In this document: piece by piece, positions 16,772 to 24,326 of the stretch
How the letters are laid out: each line of letters starts with the position of its first letter
Position numbering within the stretch: position 1 is the first letter of the stretch
Assembly (NCBI RefSeq): GCF_000599885.1
Contig: NZ_JFGT01000004.1
Location: forward strand, 1-64,000
Length of the DNA: 64,000 nucleotides
Reading direction: 5' to 3'
DNA from: Pantoea sp. IMH
GTDB lineage: Bacteria > Pseudomonadota > Gammaproteobacteria > Enterobacterales > Enterobacteriaceae
Notes under the pieces: model-generated
The model's input: only the letters and a program-made list of their open reading frames with translations
Told to the model about the DNA's origin: nothing
The model's database searches: none
Position numbers and translations under genes: made by a program

Positions 16772-19700
16772 TTATACTGATTCGACTGGCAGCGTAAACC
16801 AGAACAGGCTTCCCCCGCTTTCCCTGTTACAGGCGTTCAGCTTACCTCCGTGGCGCTTGATGATGTCATCACTGATGGTGAGGCCCATGCCCATCCCTTC
16901 CGCCTTTGTGGTGTAAAAAGAGTCAAATATTTTGCCAATCACGTCATCACTCAGGCCAACACCGTTGTCCGCTACTTCAAACCGCACCACATCGGCAGAA
17001 GGATGGAAAGAGGTTAGCCGCAGCACACGGGAGCCGGTATTTTCAGCCATAGCATCAATGCCATTCATCACCAGATTCAGTAAAACCTGCTGAATTTGCA
17101 CGCGTTCACAAAAAATATGATCGTTGTCAGCCCGCAGATCCAACTCAAGCGAAACATATCTGCGTTCAAATTCCAGCCGGGAAAGAGAAAGAATATCCAG
17201 CGCCAGCGTATGAAGCCTGGCGGGGGCGAACTCCGACACCTGATTTCGGGTAAGCGACTGCAATCCACGGATAATATCTCCCGCACGACTGCCTTCCTGG
17301 ATGATCTCTTCTATGCTCTCACGCGCTTTTTCGAGCTGCGGCGGCTCCCGTTTCAGCCAGCGCAGACTGGCGCCCGCATTGGTGACGATAGACATCAACG
17401 GCTGATTGATTTCATGCGCAATGGAAGAGGTAAGCTGCCCTACCGTCGTGGCGCGTGATACCCGTGCCAGATCGGCCTGGGCGATACGGACGGCGTCTTC
17501 CGCCATACGCTGGTGGGTGATATCCGTCAGCGTACCGAAGTATTCCTGCGTCTCCGGCCAGCTGTCCACCGGTTCGCCAATCCCTTTAATATAACGGCAC
17601 TCGCCGTCTGAACGGATGATACGAAACTCCGCCTGCATTATGGTGCCTTTGCGCACGCTTGTTTCAATCAGCTCTCTGAGCGAGGGAATGTCATCAGGAT
17701 GAACACGACTCTGAAATTCCGCCATTGATGTGCTGGCCTGTTCCGCCGGCAGCCCCATAATGCGCTTGTACTCATCCGATATCAGCTGAATGTCGGGTTC
17801 CAGATGCCAGTGCCACGTGCCCGTATTACTGATTTTTTCGCCCAACATCAGCGAGGTCTGGCTGGCGCGAAGCTGTTTCTCCACCCGCCGCCGCTGAATG
17901 TTTTCATCCATCAGTTCGGCGTAAAGCCGCGCGGTCTCAAGCGAGACGGCCGCCTGCGCGCCCAGCATTGAGACGATCCTGGAATGCTCGGCGGTAAAGA
18001 CGTCCGGTATCAGGCGGTTTTCCAGATAGAGAACGCCAACCATCTGCGCCTGTTTGAACATAGGCACACACATCACGGCCGCCCCCGATGCGACAAGGTA
18101 GTGGTCCTGGCTGAACGGACTGAATAGCTCCGGTTTGCCGGTGCGGATTTCCTGCCCGGTGCGGATAACGGCCGTCAGCACCGAGAGCGGCAGATCGGTC
18201 GCCAGCGGCGTTTCTTTGACAATTTTGACCTTAATGCCTTCAGCGGTGGTGGTCGCCCGGGCCTGAATTTCAGGGATATTGCCTTCGGTTAAACGGATCA
18301 ACAGGCAGTGCTGCGCGCCTGCACGCTCAACAAGCATTATCATCAAAATATTGATCAGCCGATCCAGATTGATCTCTTCCGTCAGGGCACGGATAGCCGT
18401 CACCATACTCTGTAAATCGCTGATCAGTGCATTCTGTTTAAAGCTGATGGTGTTCAGCGCCGTTTCCTTACGCTGCGTAACCAGATGAGGATACAAGGTC
18501 TCAAGCTGACGCAGCCTGGCCCCGGCGCCCCAGAGTTCCCAGGCGGTCATCGCTCCCCTGATATAGGCCTCAGCGGCAACCTTCAGCCCGCTGGAGGCCG
18601 AAAACCGGGCAGCCAGCTCACAGGCCAGCGCATTGATATGGTGAAACTGTCCTTCCCGCGAGAGCGTCATGGCGGCTTCATACTGCTCTGCAGCCTGAAA
18701 CTTATGCCCTTCCAGTCGTGAAAGCTCCGCCTGCAGAAGTGCCTCTTTATCAGAAAATGTCTTCGCGTTTTCGATGCACCATACCGTGATTTTATCCAGA
18801 TGCTTGATAAAACGCCCCCGGATTTCCTCACTGAACTCCCTCTCCGTCAGGGGGATGGATAAAGAGAGGGCGCTGTATAAGTGGAAATCGAGCATATGAA
18901 TATGCCCCGGAATAAGTTCGGCCAGCGGAGCCGCATCGGCGAAATAACGGCTGGCGGCGGAATGTTCGCCCGCAAAAAAATGCGCCATGCCCTTATAGAG
19001 CAGCGTCCAGAACTGCATCAAAAACAGGGGTTGCATCGCTTTTATCGGCACAGAGTGACCCGCCGCGGGCGGCATAAAGTCCTCTCCCGTAAAGGCCCCA
19101 ATGCCCGGACGCCTCAGGTATAAAACGAAGTCACGCTGCATCTGCATAATGACTTCCACATCGTGATATTGCGCTTTACGAACATAGGTCAGTCCTCGCT
19201 CAATGGAGGTCTGTACGGCGTCAAGATGGTCTCCCCGCGCCAGATAATTCATGGTGAGATGCCGGAGCGCCAGGCAGGCTGAGGTGCGATCGCCATTTTC
19301 CACGGCAACATCGAAAGTAGCCTTAGCGCGTTCAATCGCGTAGGTCACCGGCATCGTCCAGATACTGACCTGATCCAGCGGCAGAAGCGTGCGTGCTTTG
19401 TAGCTGGCAAAATCATGTTTATAGACGAGCTGCCGGGCCAGCAAGGCGCTGGCAAATCCCCGGCTGTATTCGTCGTAATGGTCGCCGCACAGAACACCAT
19501 ACCAGGAGAGCGCAAATGTTGACGCTCCGGTCATCCCTCTGGCCATCGTCAGGTGAAGCAGCTTACAGATAATCATAAACTGCAGGCGCGGATTGACGAA
19601 GGCCGCGAACGTGCTGGCGCTGGCCATCAGGTTCATCACGGCTTCCGTCTGGCGGCAGGTAACCCGCGGCAGCGATCTGAAGCGGGTATAGGGATTCTTC

Positions 19701-22324
19701 CCGACATCTTCCTTCAGGGCAATTCTGGCGGCGTCACACTCTGCTTTATCAGGATGGCGACTGAGCCGGATCCCGAATACCGCAAGCCAGGCGATAATGG
19801 TTTCAAGCGCCAGCTGGCTGTCCGACTGCCGCATATGGATCTCGGCGATCAGACAGGCTGCCACGGCTTTATCCGTCAGCTCGCCGGGCGCCGTGAGCAA
19901 GGCCGTACAGCGTTCCAGGGCTGTAGTCAGGTTACCGTTCAGAAATTCACATTCCGCCTCTTCCAGCAGCAGCTCGACATTATCTCTGGCATTGATCTGC
20001 GCGTTCAGCGCATGGGCGGTTTGTAGAAAGCGTAGCGAGGAAACAAAGTCGCCGGTAATCTTTGCCCGCTTCGTTGCCTGAAGAATAAGCGCACAAAATC
20101 GCTCTGCATCCGGCAGGATCAGTGAGACATTTTTTACGGCGGCGATATGGTGTACGGCCCTGAACAGAGGATCGTGATTTACCGTTTCCTTCGTTATGCT
20201 GGCAAGGGTCTGAGCCGCCTGATAGTGCAACGTATCTTTCTCCCCGGAGGAGATAAGATCCCGTGCCGCTTCATGCATTCTGTCATGCATAAAAGCGTAA
20301 TCATCGCCGGAGAACGTAATCAGGCGGGCCGTCACGGCGGGCGTCAGCCTGGCTTTGAGATCGCTGACCGGCACAGTGAGGATCTTACTGAGCAGCAGCA
20401 GATCTCCCGACCCGCCAAGACAGGCTACCTGCCCCAGTAACGTGCGGACGGAGAGGGGCAAAGTCTCTATCTGCTGTAACACGCCAGCGGCCACGTTTTC
20501 GGCGTAATGAGATCCTTTAATGGCATGACGGTCATACACCCACTTCGTCATATGGTGCGTTATCAGCCCGTCCCGGACAGCCTGCCGGTAAAATTCATGG
20601 GTAAATAAGGGATTCCCCTCCGTCTTTTCATGAATCAGCTGCGCAAGTTCCGTGGTAGCCGACGAACGGGTATGGAACAGACCGGCCAGCCATCGGGCAA
20701 TATGTTTAACGGAAAGCGGCTCGGGAATAATCGTGGTCACACGCGTCGCTGCCGAGCAAATCTTCACCAGATTGGCCGCGACTGCCGTGCTGGGTAAAGA
20801 GAGAGTATCCCGATGGGAAATAACTAACAGTAAAGGAAGATCTTCACTCTGATTGAGCAAGTTTTGCAGCAGTTGCAGCGTTGCCTGATCGGCCCAATGT
20901 AGATCATCTATTAACATCACCAGCGGCCTGCCCGGCGCTGTGAACGCTTTTACCAGACGACAGGCCATCACGTTGAATTTGTCCCGGATGTCGAGCACGT
21001 GAGCCTCTGGAGGCAGCTTCGCTTTCTGGTCGAGAAGCACGCCCAGCTCAGGTATCAGACTCACGGCAAAGCCCGCATGATCTCCCAGAATCCGGGTAAT
21101 CTGCAGCTTCCATCGCGCCATCTCTGCGGCAGGCAAACCAAGCAGGTGAAGCGTCAGGGAACGAAAGGCTGAGGTAAAGACCGCATAGGGAAGAACGGGG
21201 GAATGCTGATCCGCTTTAACAACGCTCAGTAACGCTTTTTTCTGCTGAAGGATTTTTACCGCGGAGGCGATAAGCGACGATTTTCCCGTCCCCTGTGCGC
21301 CGCTGATCGCCACCAGCGAATGCTTGCCGCTGCTGTGAACATCCTCGTAGGCAGCCAGCACATCGGCAACCTGCGGATGATCGGCATAAAGCGCATCGGA
21401 GATCGTTCCGGCAGGCTGGCTATCCTGCAGCCCCAGCGCAAAAGCATCGAGCATCCCATCCGGCATCAGAGTCGACTGGCAGCGGCAGAGATCGGCCAGC
21501 AGGCCTTCCGCCGTCTGATAGCGGGCTTCCGGCGATTTAGCTAACAGACGCAGGATAATGGCGGAGAGAACGACTGGAATATCCTTGCGCAGCAGATGGG
21601 GCGGCTGCGGCTCTGAGGCGATGTGGTGATGTACCCATTCCGCGTGCCCTTCTTCCACATGACCAAAAGGCAGCCTGCCGGTAAGCAGCTCATATAAGAC
21701 AATCCCGAGGCTGTAGAGGTCGCTCTGGCTGCTGACCCGGTGAGGCGTACGTGAGGTGTGCTCAGGAGACATATAAGCCAGCGTACCGCCGGTAACGGGC
21801 AGCTGGCTCTGCTGCGTATCGGAGGCAATCCTCGCCAGGCCAAACCCTCCCAGACGAAACGCCCCCTCATCCGCGATAAAAAAATTCGCAGGCTTAATGT
21901 CGCCGTGCACTATTCCCTGCTGATGCATCAGGCCGAGCGCAGTACAGAGCATCACCGCTCTGTTAAGAAAATCCAGCAGAGTTTCCGGCGGCAAAAACGG
22001 GGAGTCAGCCAGCGTTTTGTAGTTAAAGGCCGGATAAATCAGCGCGTATCGCCCGTGATAGTAGGTGTGCCCGCCCGGCTTTACCGCCCACTGCGCTGAC
22101 AGCTTATCCCGCAGCGAAAGTTCATTTTTCAGCAACTGCGTGACCTGAAAAACGGCCTCCTCGCTGGAGGCCGTCGCCAGGGTAAAGGTTTCACCGGTAG
22201 AAGTATCCCGGCAAAGTAGCCACTCAATACTTCCTTCCTGTGCCAGTGGCGTCATGATGACCTCCTCTGACAGCAAAAAACCCTCAGTTTCAGCAGACAG
22301 TAGCGTCAGGGGAATCGCGCTCAT
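16772..22324 (-). CDS. Giant sensor: kinase-like, AAA ATPase, GAF, PAS, histidine kinase
   Basis: An 1850-residue signalling protein of the type annotated as trifunctional Ser/Thr kinase/ATP-binding/sensor histidine kinase. Order: a protein-kinase-like domain (about 15-285); a P-loop ATPase with Walker A GAQGTGKSS (342-350) and Walker B LVMLIDDLHWAD (468-479); a long helical region (about 700-1290); a GAF domain (about 1310-1470); a PAS domain (about 1490-1610); and a HisKA domain with phospho-acceptor H1637 in AHEINQPL. The final catalytic ATPase domain has DNGVGL (1786-1791) and GMGMGL (1810-1815). No membrane segment is evident, so it is probably cytosolic. The kinase-like domain keeps HGDIKPAN (D142, K144, N147) but has GGFGLA in place of DFG and no clear beta-3 lysine, so it may be a pseudokinase. 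The start overlaps the preceding receiver gene by 4 bp (ATGA). Confidence 0.9.
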   Translation of the reverse strand: MSAIPLTLLSAETEGFLLSEEVIMTPLAQEGSIEWLLCRDTSTGETFTLATASSEEAVFQVTQLLKNELSLRDKLSAQWAVKPGGHTYYHGRYALIYPAFNYKTLADSPFLPPETLLDFLNRAVMLCTALGLMHQQGIVHGDIKPANFFIADEGAFRLGGFGLARIASDTQQSQLPVTGGTLAYMSPEHTSRTPHRVSSQSDLYSLGIVLYELLTGRLPFGHVEEGHAEWVHHHIASEPQPPHLLRKDIPVVLSAIILRLLAKSPEARYQTAEGLLADLCRCQSTLMPDGMLDAFALGLQDSQPAGTISDALYADHPQVADVLAAYEDVHSSGKHSLVAISGAQGTGKSSLIASAVKILQQKKALLSVVKADQHSPVLPYAVFTSAFRSLTLHLLGLPAAEMARWKLQITRILGDHAGFAVSLIPELGVLLDQKAKLPPEAHVLDIRDKFNVMACRLVKAFTAPGRPLVMLIDDLHWADQATLQLLQNLLNQSEDLPLLLVISHRDTLSLPSTAVAANLVKICSAATRVTTIIPEPLSVKHIARWLAGLFHTRSSATTELAQLIHEKTEGNPLFTHEFYRQAVRDGLITHHMTKWVYDRHAIKGSHYAENVAAGVLQQIETLPLSVRTLLGQVACLGGSGDLLLLSKILTVPVSDLKARLTPAVTARLITFSGDDYAFMHDRMHEAARDLISSGEKDTLHYQAAQTLASITKETVNHDPLFRAVHHIAAVKNVSLILPDAERFCALILQATKRAKITGDFVSSLRFLQTAHALNAQINARDNVELLLEEAECEFLNGNLTTALERCTALLTAPGELTDKAVAACLIAEIHMRQSDSQLALETIIAWLAVFGIRLSRHPDKAECDAARIALKEDVGKNPYTRFRSLPRVTCRQTEAVMNLMASASTFAAFVNPRLQFMIICKLLHLTMARGMTGASTFALSWYGVLCGDHYDEYSRGFASALLARQLVYKHDFASYKARTLLPLDQVSIWTMPVTYAIERAKATFDVAVENGDRTSACLALRHLTMNYLARGDHLDAVQTSIERGLTYVRKAQYHDVEVIMQMQRDFVLYLRRPGIGAFTGEDFMPPAAGHSVPIKAMQPLFLMQFWTLLYKGMAHFFAGEHSAASRYFADAAPLAELIPGHIHMLDFHLYSALSLSIPLTEREFSEEIRGRFIKHLDKITVWCIENAKTFSDKEALLQAELSRLEGHKFQAAEQYEAAMTLSREGQFHHINALACELAARFSASSGLKVAAEAYIRGAMTAWELWGAGARLRQLETLYPHLVTQRKETALNTISFKQNALISDLQSMVTAIRALTEEINLDRLINILMIMLVERAGAQHCLLIRLTEGNIPEIQARATTTAEGIKVKIVKETPLATDLPLSVLTAVIRTGQEIRTGKPELFSPFSQDHYLVASGAAVMCVPMFKQAQMVGVLYLENRLIPDVFTAEHSRIVSMLGAQAAVSLETARLYAELMDENIQRRRVEKQLRASQTSLMLGEKISNTGTWHWHLEPDIQLISDEYKRIMGLPAEQASTSMAEFQSRVHPDDIPSLRELIETSVRKGTIMQAEFRIIRSDGECRYIKGIGEPVDSWPETQEYFGTLTDITHQRMAEDAVRIAQADLARVSRATTVGQLTSSIAHEINQPLMSIVTNAGASLRWLKREPPQLEKARESIEEIIQEGSRAGDIIRGLQSLTRNQVSEFAPARLHTLALDILSLSRLEFERRYVSLELDLRADNDHIFCERVQIQQVLLNLVMNGIDAMAENTGSRVLRLTSFHPSADVVRFEVADNGVGLSDDVIGKIFDSFYTTKAEGMGMGLTISDDIIKRHGGKLNACNRESGGSLFWFTLPVESV

Positions 22325-22707
22325 GGGTGGGCCTCTCCCGAGGAAAGTTCCAGTCGGATATGGTCAAACAACGTATCAATTTCGATCGGTTTTCGCAAAA
22401 AAGCGATCGCGCCCAGGCTGATGGCGTAGTGAAGCATGGCTTCATCACCGTTACCGGAAATGATAATCCCCGGTGGGTTTATAAGCCGCCGGGTCAGTTC
22501 GGTAAAAAGCTCAAAGCCGCTCATGCCTTTCAGATGCACATCGATGATAAACAGGGCAGCGTCAGCCATCGCGCTGTCGTCACCGAGCAGCGCTTCCCCC
22601 GATTCGAAAACCAGCGTTGTGTAACCTTCTGACTGAATTAAGTTACTGAGCCCATTACGAACGGAACGTTCGTCATCAACGACGACAATACGCCTCGGCA
22701 ACGTCAT
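22321..22707 (-). CDS. Stand-alone response regulator receiver
   Basis: A 128-residue single receiver domain with D11-D12, phospho-acceptor D56 (FIIDVHLKG), S84 and K106 (LRKP). It has no output domain. The stop overlaps the start of the sensor kinase gene, so the two are translationally coupled and very likely partners. It could be a phosphate shuttle, a phosphate sink or a feedback partner of the kinase; which one cannot be told from sequence. The ribosome site AAGGA is well placed. Between this gene and the upstream xapX gene is a 44-bp gap with a perfect 6-bp hairpin (22728-22743). Confidence 0.88.
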   Translation of the reverse strand: MTLPRRIVVVDDERSVRNGLSNLIQSEGYTTLVFESGEALLGDDSAMADAALFIIDVHLKGMSGFELFTELTRRLINPPGIIISGNGDEAMLHYAISLGAIAFLRKPIEIDTLFDHIRLELSSGEAHP

Positions 22708-22751
22708 GCTGTTATCCTTTGATCATACTCACGCTGACGTGAGAGGCTTCC

Positions 22752-23006
22752 TTAGGAAGGCTTATCACCTGAAGGCGGGGGCGTACCGCTAATTTTAGGG
22801 ACGCACTCGTGGCGAAACCAGGCCATCGTAACAGGCTGGCGGTTGATCAGTCTCTTACACAGCGGAATAATCTGTTCGCCAATTAACATCCCAAACAGGC
22901 CAAGCAGCGCGATGATGGGCGGCGCGGGAGAATTGACGTCTATTATGGCGTACACCACGCCGGCCAGAATGCCGGTTGCCAGCGCGATAATGTAGGATTT
23001 CAGCAT
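22752..23006 (-). CDS. XapX-domain membrane protein (copy 1)
   Basis: A small membrane protein of 84 residues. Two predicted hydrophobic helices (about 5-24 and 31-50) carry the XapX signature: GILAGVVYAIIDVNSPAPPIIALLGLFGMLIGEQ, seen here as residues 13-46. The tail is soluble and proline-rich. The molecular function of XapX proteins is not known. The gene starts 2 bp after the stop of a paralogous xapX gene and precedes the receiver gene, all on the same strand. Confidence 0.82.
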   Translation of the reverse strand: MLKSYIIALATGILAGVVYAIIDVNSPAPPIIALLGLFGMLIGEQIIPLCKRLINRQPVTMAWFRHECVPKISGTPPPSGDKPS

Positions 23007-23008
23007 CG

Positions 23009-23257
23009 TCAGCCCACCCTGCCAGCAGTCAGTGGCAGCCGGGATGGCGTTGTTGCACCAGCACTCAGCTCAGCGGGCTTTATGTGCAGGCCCGCCGTGG
23101 TGACTTGCGTAAACTGCGCGCTAAGCTGGCTGCCGATAATCATGCCCAGCAACCCCACCAGCGCAATGGCGGGCGGCGCAGGCGAACGTACGTTGAGCAG
23201 GGCGTACAGCAGACCGATCGCTACCCCAGCACCCAGAGAAATCAGTAAAGGACTCAT
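23009..23257 (-). CDS. XapX-domain membrane protein (copy 2)
   Basis: An 82-residue paralogue of the adjacent XapX protein. Residues 9-45 carry the same helix-SPAPP-helix pattern (LLYALLNVRSPAPPAIALVG). The ATG at 23257 is chosen because a strong AGGAGG site precedes it and the domain starts there; an upstream in-frame extension lacks similarity. It follows the YcaC-like hydrolase by 57 bp. The tandem copies are diverged, so the duplication is not recent. Confidence 0.82.
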   Translation of the reverse strand: MSPLLISLGAGVAIGLLYALLNVRSPAPPAIALVGLLGMIIGSQLSAQFTQVTTAGLHIKPAELSAGATTPSRLPLTAGRVG

Positions 23258-23314
23258 CAAGGCCCTCCTGTGAGAAGTCAGTGCAGGCCAGCTAAACGCT
23301 GGCCTGCAAGACAA

Positions 23315-24001
23315 TCAGCGTGCCGAAACCGGTGCCAGAGTCTTGTGCTCGCTCTTCTGGCGTGAAGGCGCTTTGTGCACCATGGTATAGGCATAATCAA
23401 CGCCAATGCCGTAAGCACCTGAATGCTCTTTGGCGATATCCATCACCGCGTTGTAGGTATCTTTATGCGCCCAGTCACGCTGCCATTCCAGCATTACTTG
23501 CTGCCAGGTCACCGGGATTACGCCGGCCTGAACCATACGCTGCATCGCATAATCATGGGCTTCTTTCGTGGTGCCGCCTGACGCGTCGGCAACCATGTAA
23601 ATTTCGTAATCGCCTTCCAGCATGGCGCACAGTGCGAAGCTGTTATTACACACTTCCGTCCACAGACCGGACACAACAACTTTTTTCTTACCGTTGGCCG
23701 CCAGCGCATCACGGACTTTCTGGTCATCCCAGGAGTTCATTGAGGTACGCTCAAGAATGTCCTGGCCTGGGAACACATCCAGCAGTTCCGGGAAGGTGTT
23801 GCCAGAAAAGCTTTCCGTTTCCACGGTCGTCAGCACGGTAGGGATATTGAAGACTTTAGCGGCTTTAGCCAGCGCCACGACGTTGTTTTTCAGCACCTGG
23901 CGGTCAATCGACTGTACGCCAAACGCCATCTGTGGCTGCTGGTCAATGAAGATGATCTGGCAGTTGTCTGGCGTCAGTACTTCAAGTTTTTTGTTGGTCA
24001 T
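23315..24001 (-). CDS. Isochorismatase-family hydrolase, YcaC-like
   Basis: A cysteine hydrolase of the isochorismatase superfamily, closest in pattern to YcaC. The 228-residue protein shows the expected acidic residue D20 (IFIDQQPQ), a basic residue at R85 (ERTSMNSW, matching the YcaC NAW region) and the nucleophile C118 (SGLWTEVCNNSFAL). The substrate is unknown, as it is for YcaC itself. Two in-frame starts, 24001 and 24013, are possible and neither has a clear ribosome site; the shorter is given. The gene is the first of a left-going train (hydrolase, xapX, xapX, receiver, sensor) and diverges from the amidohydrolase gene. Confidence 0.88.
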   Translation of the reverse strand: MTNKKLEVLTPDNCQIIFIDQQPQMAFGVQSIDRQVLKNNVVALAKAAKVFNIPTVLTTVETESFSGNTFPELLDVFPGQDILERTSMNSWDDQKVRDALAANGKKKVVVSGLWTEVCNNSFALCAMLEGDYEIYMVADASGGTTKEAHDYAMQRMVQAGVIPVTWQQVMLEWQRDWAHKDTYNAVMDIAKEHSGAYGIGVDYAYTMVHKAPSRQKSEHKTLAPVSAR

Positions 24002-24326
24002 GATTGTGCCCATTGAGGTTATGTTGCTGAGTTCCGTGTGTTATCACGCCGGAAATTAAAAGACAGCAGCCGGGCAACTGACGCAGAAGATATGTGTTCG
24101 TCAGACCAGCGGTCACTGTCTGAGCGCAGTGTATGAGGCTTTTTTTTGCCCGGCTATTATCTCTGTGTATAGGTATACGAACGTATACCTATCCGTATGT
24201 ATAACTAGACGCTCTTCAGCCCACCTGACCATAATCTCGCCATTTCCACACCCTGCGCTTCCAGCAGGGGTGTTCTTTGTCCGCGGCCAGCGAGCCCGAT
24301 GCGGGCATCTCTCTTCAGGAGGTTCT
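24002..24326. promoter_or_regulatory. Divergent control region of the accessory block
   Basis: This 325-bp gene-free stretch lies between the left-going hydrolase train and the right-going amidohydrolase train, so it must hold promoters for both. It contains a 24-bp palindrome (listed separately). A second inverted repeat lies at 24101-24123 (TCAGAC, 11-nt spacer, GTCTGA) closer to the hydrolase gene. No unambiguous -35/-10 pair is visible. Confidence 0.7.
24169..24192. promoter_or_regulatory. 24-bp near-perfect palindrome, candidate operator
   Basis: The arms ATAGGTATACG (24169-24179) and CGTATACCTAT (24182-24192) are exact inverted copies separated by AA. Such symmetry in a divergent promoter region is typical of a dimeric repressor or activator site. 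The regulator is not identified: candidates encoded nearby are the FixJ-type regulator at 15976 and the LysR-type regulator at 30145, but a factor encoded elsewhere is equally possible. Confidence 0.7.
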
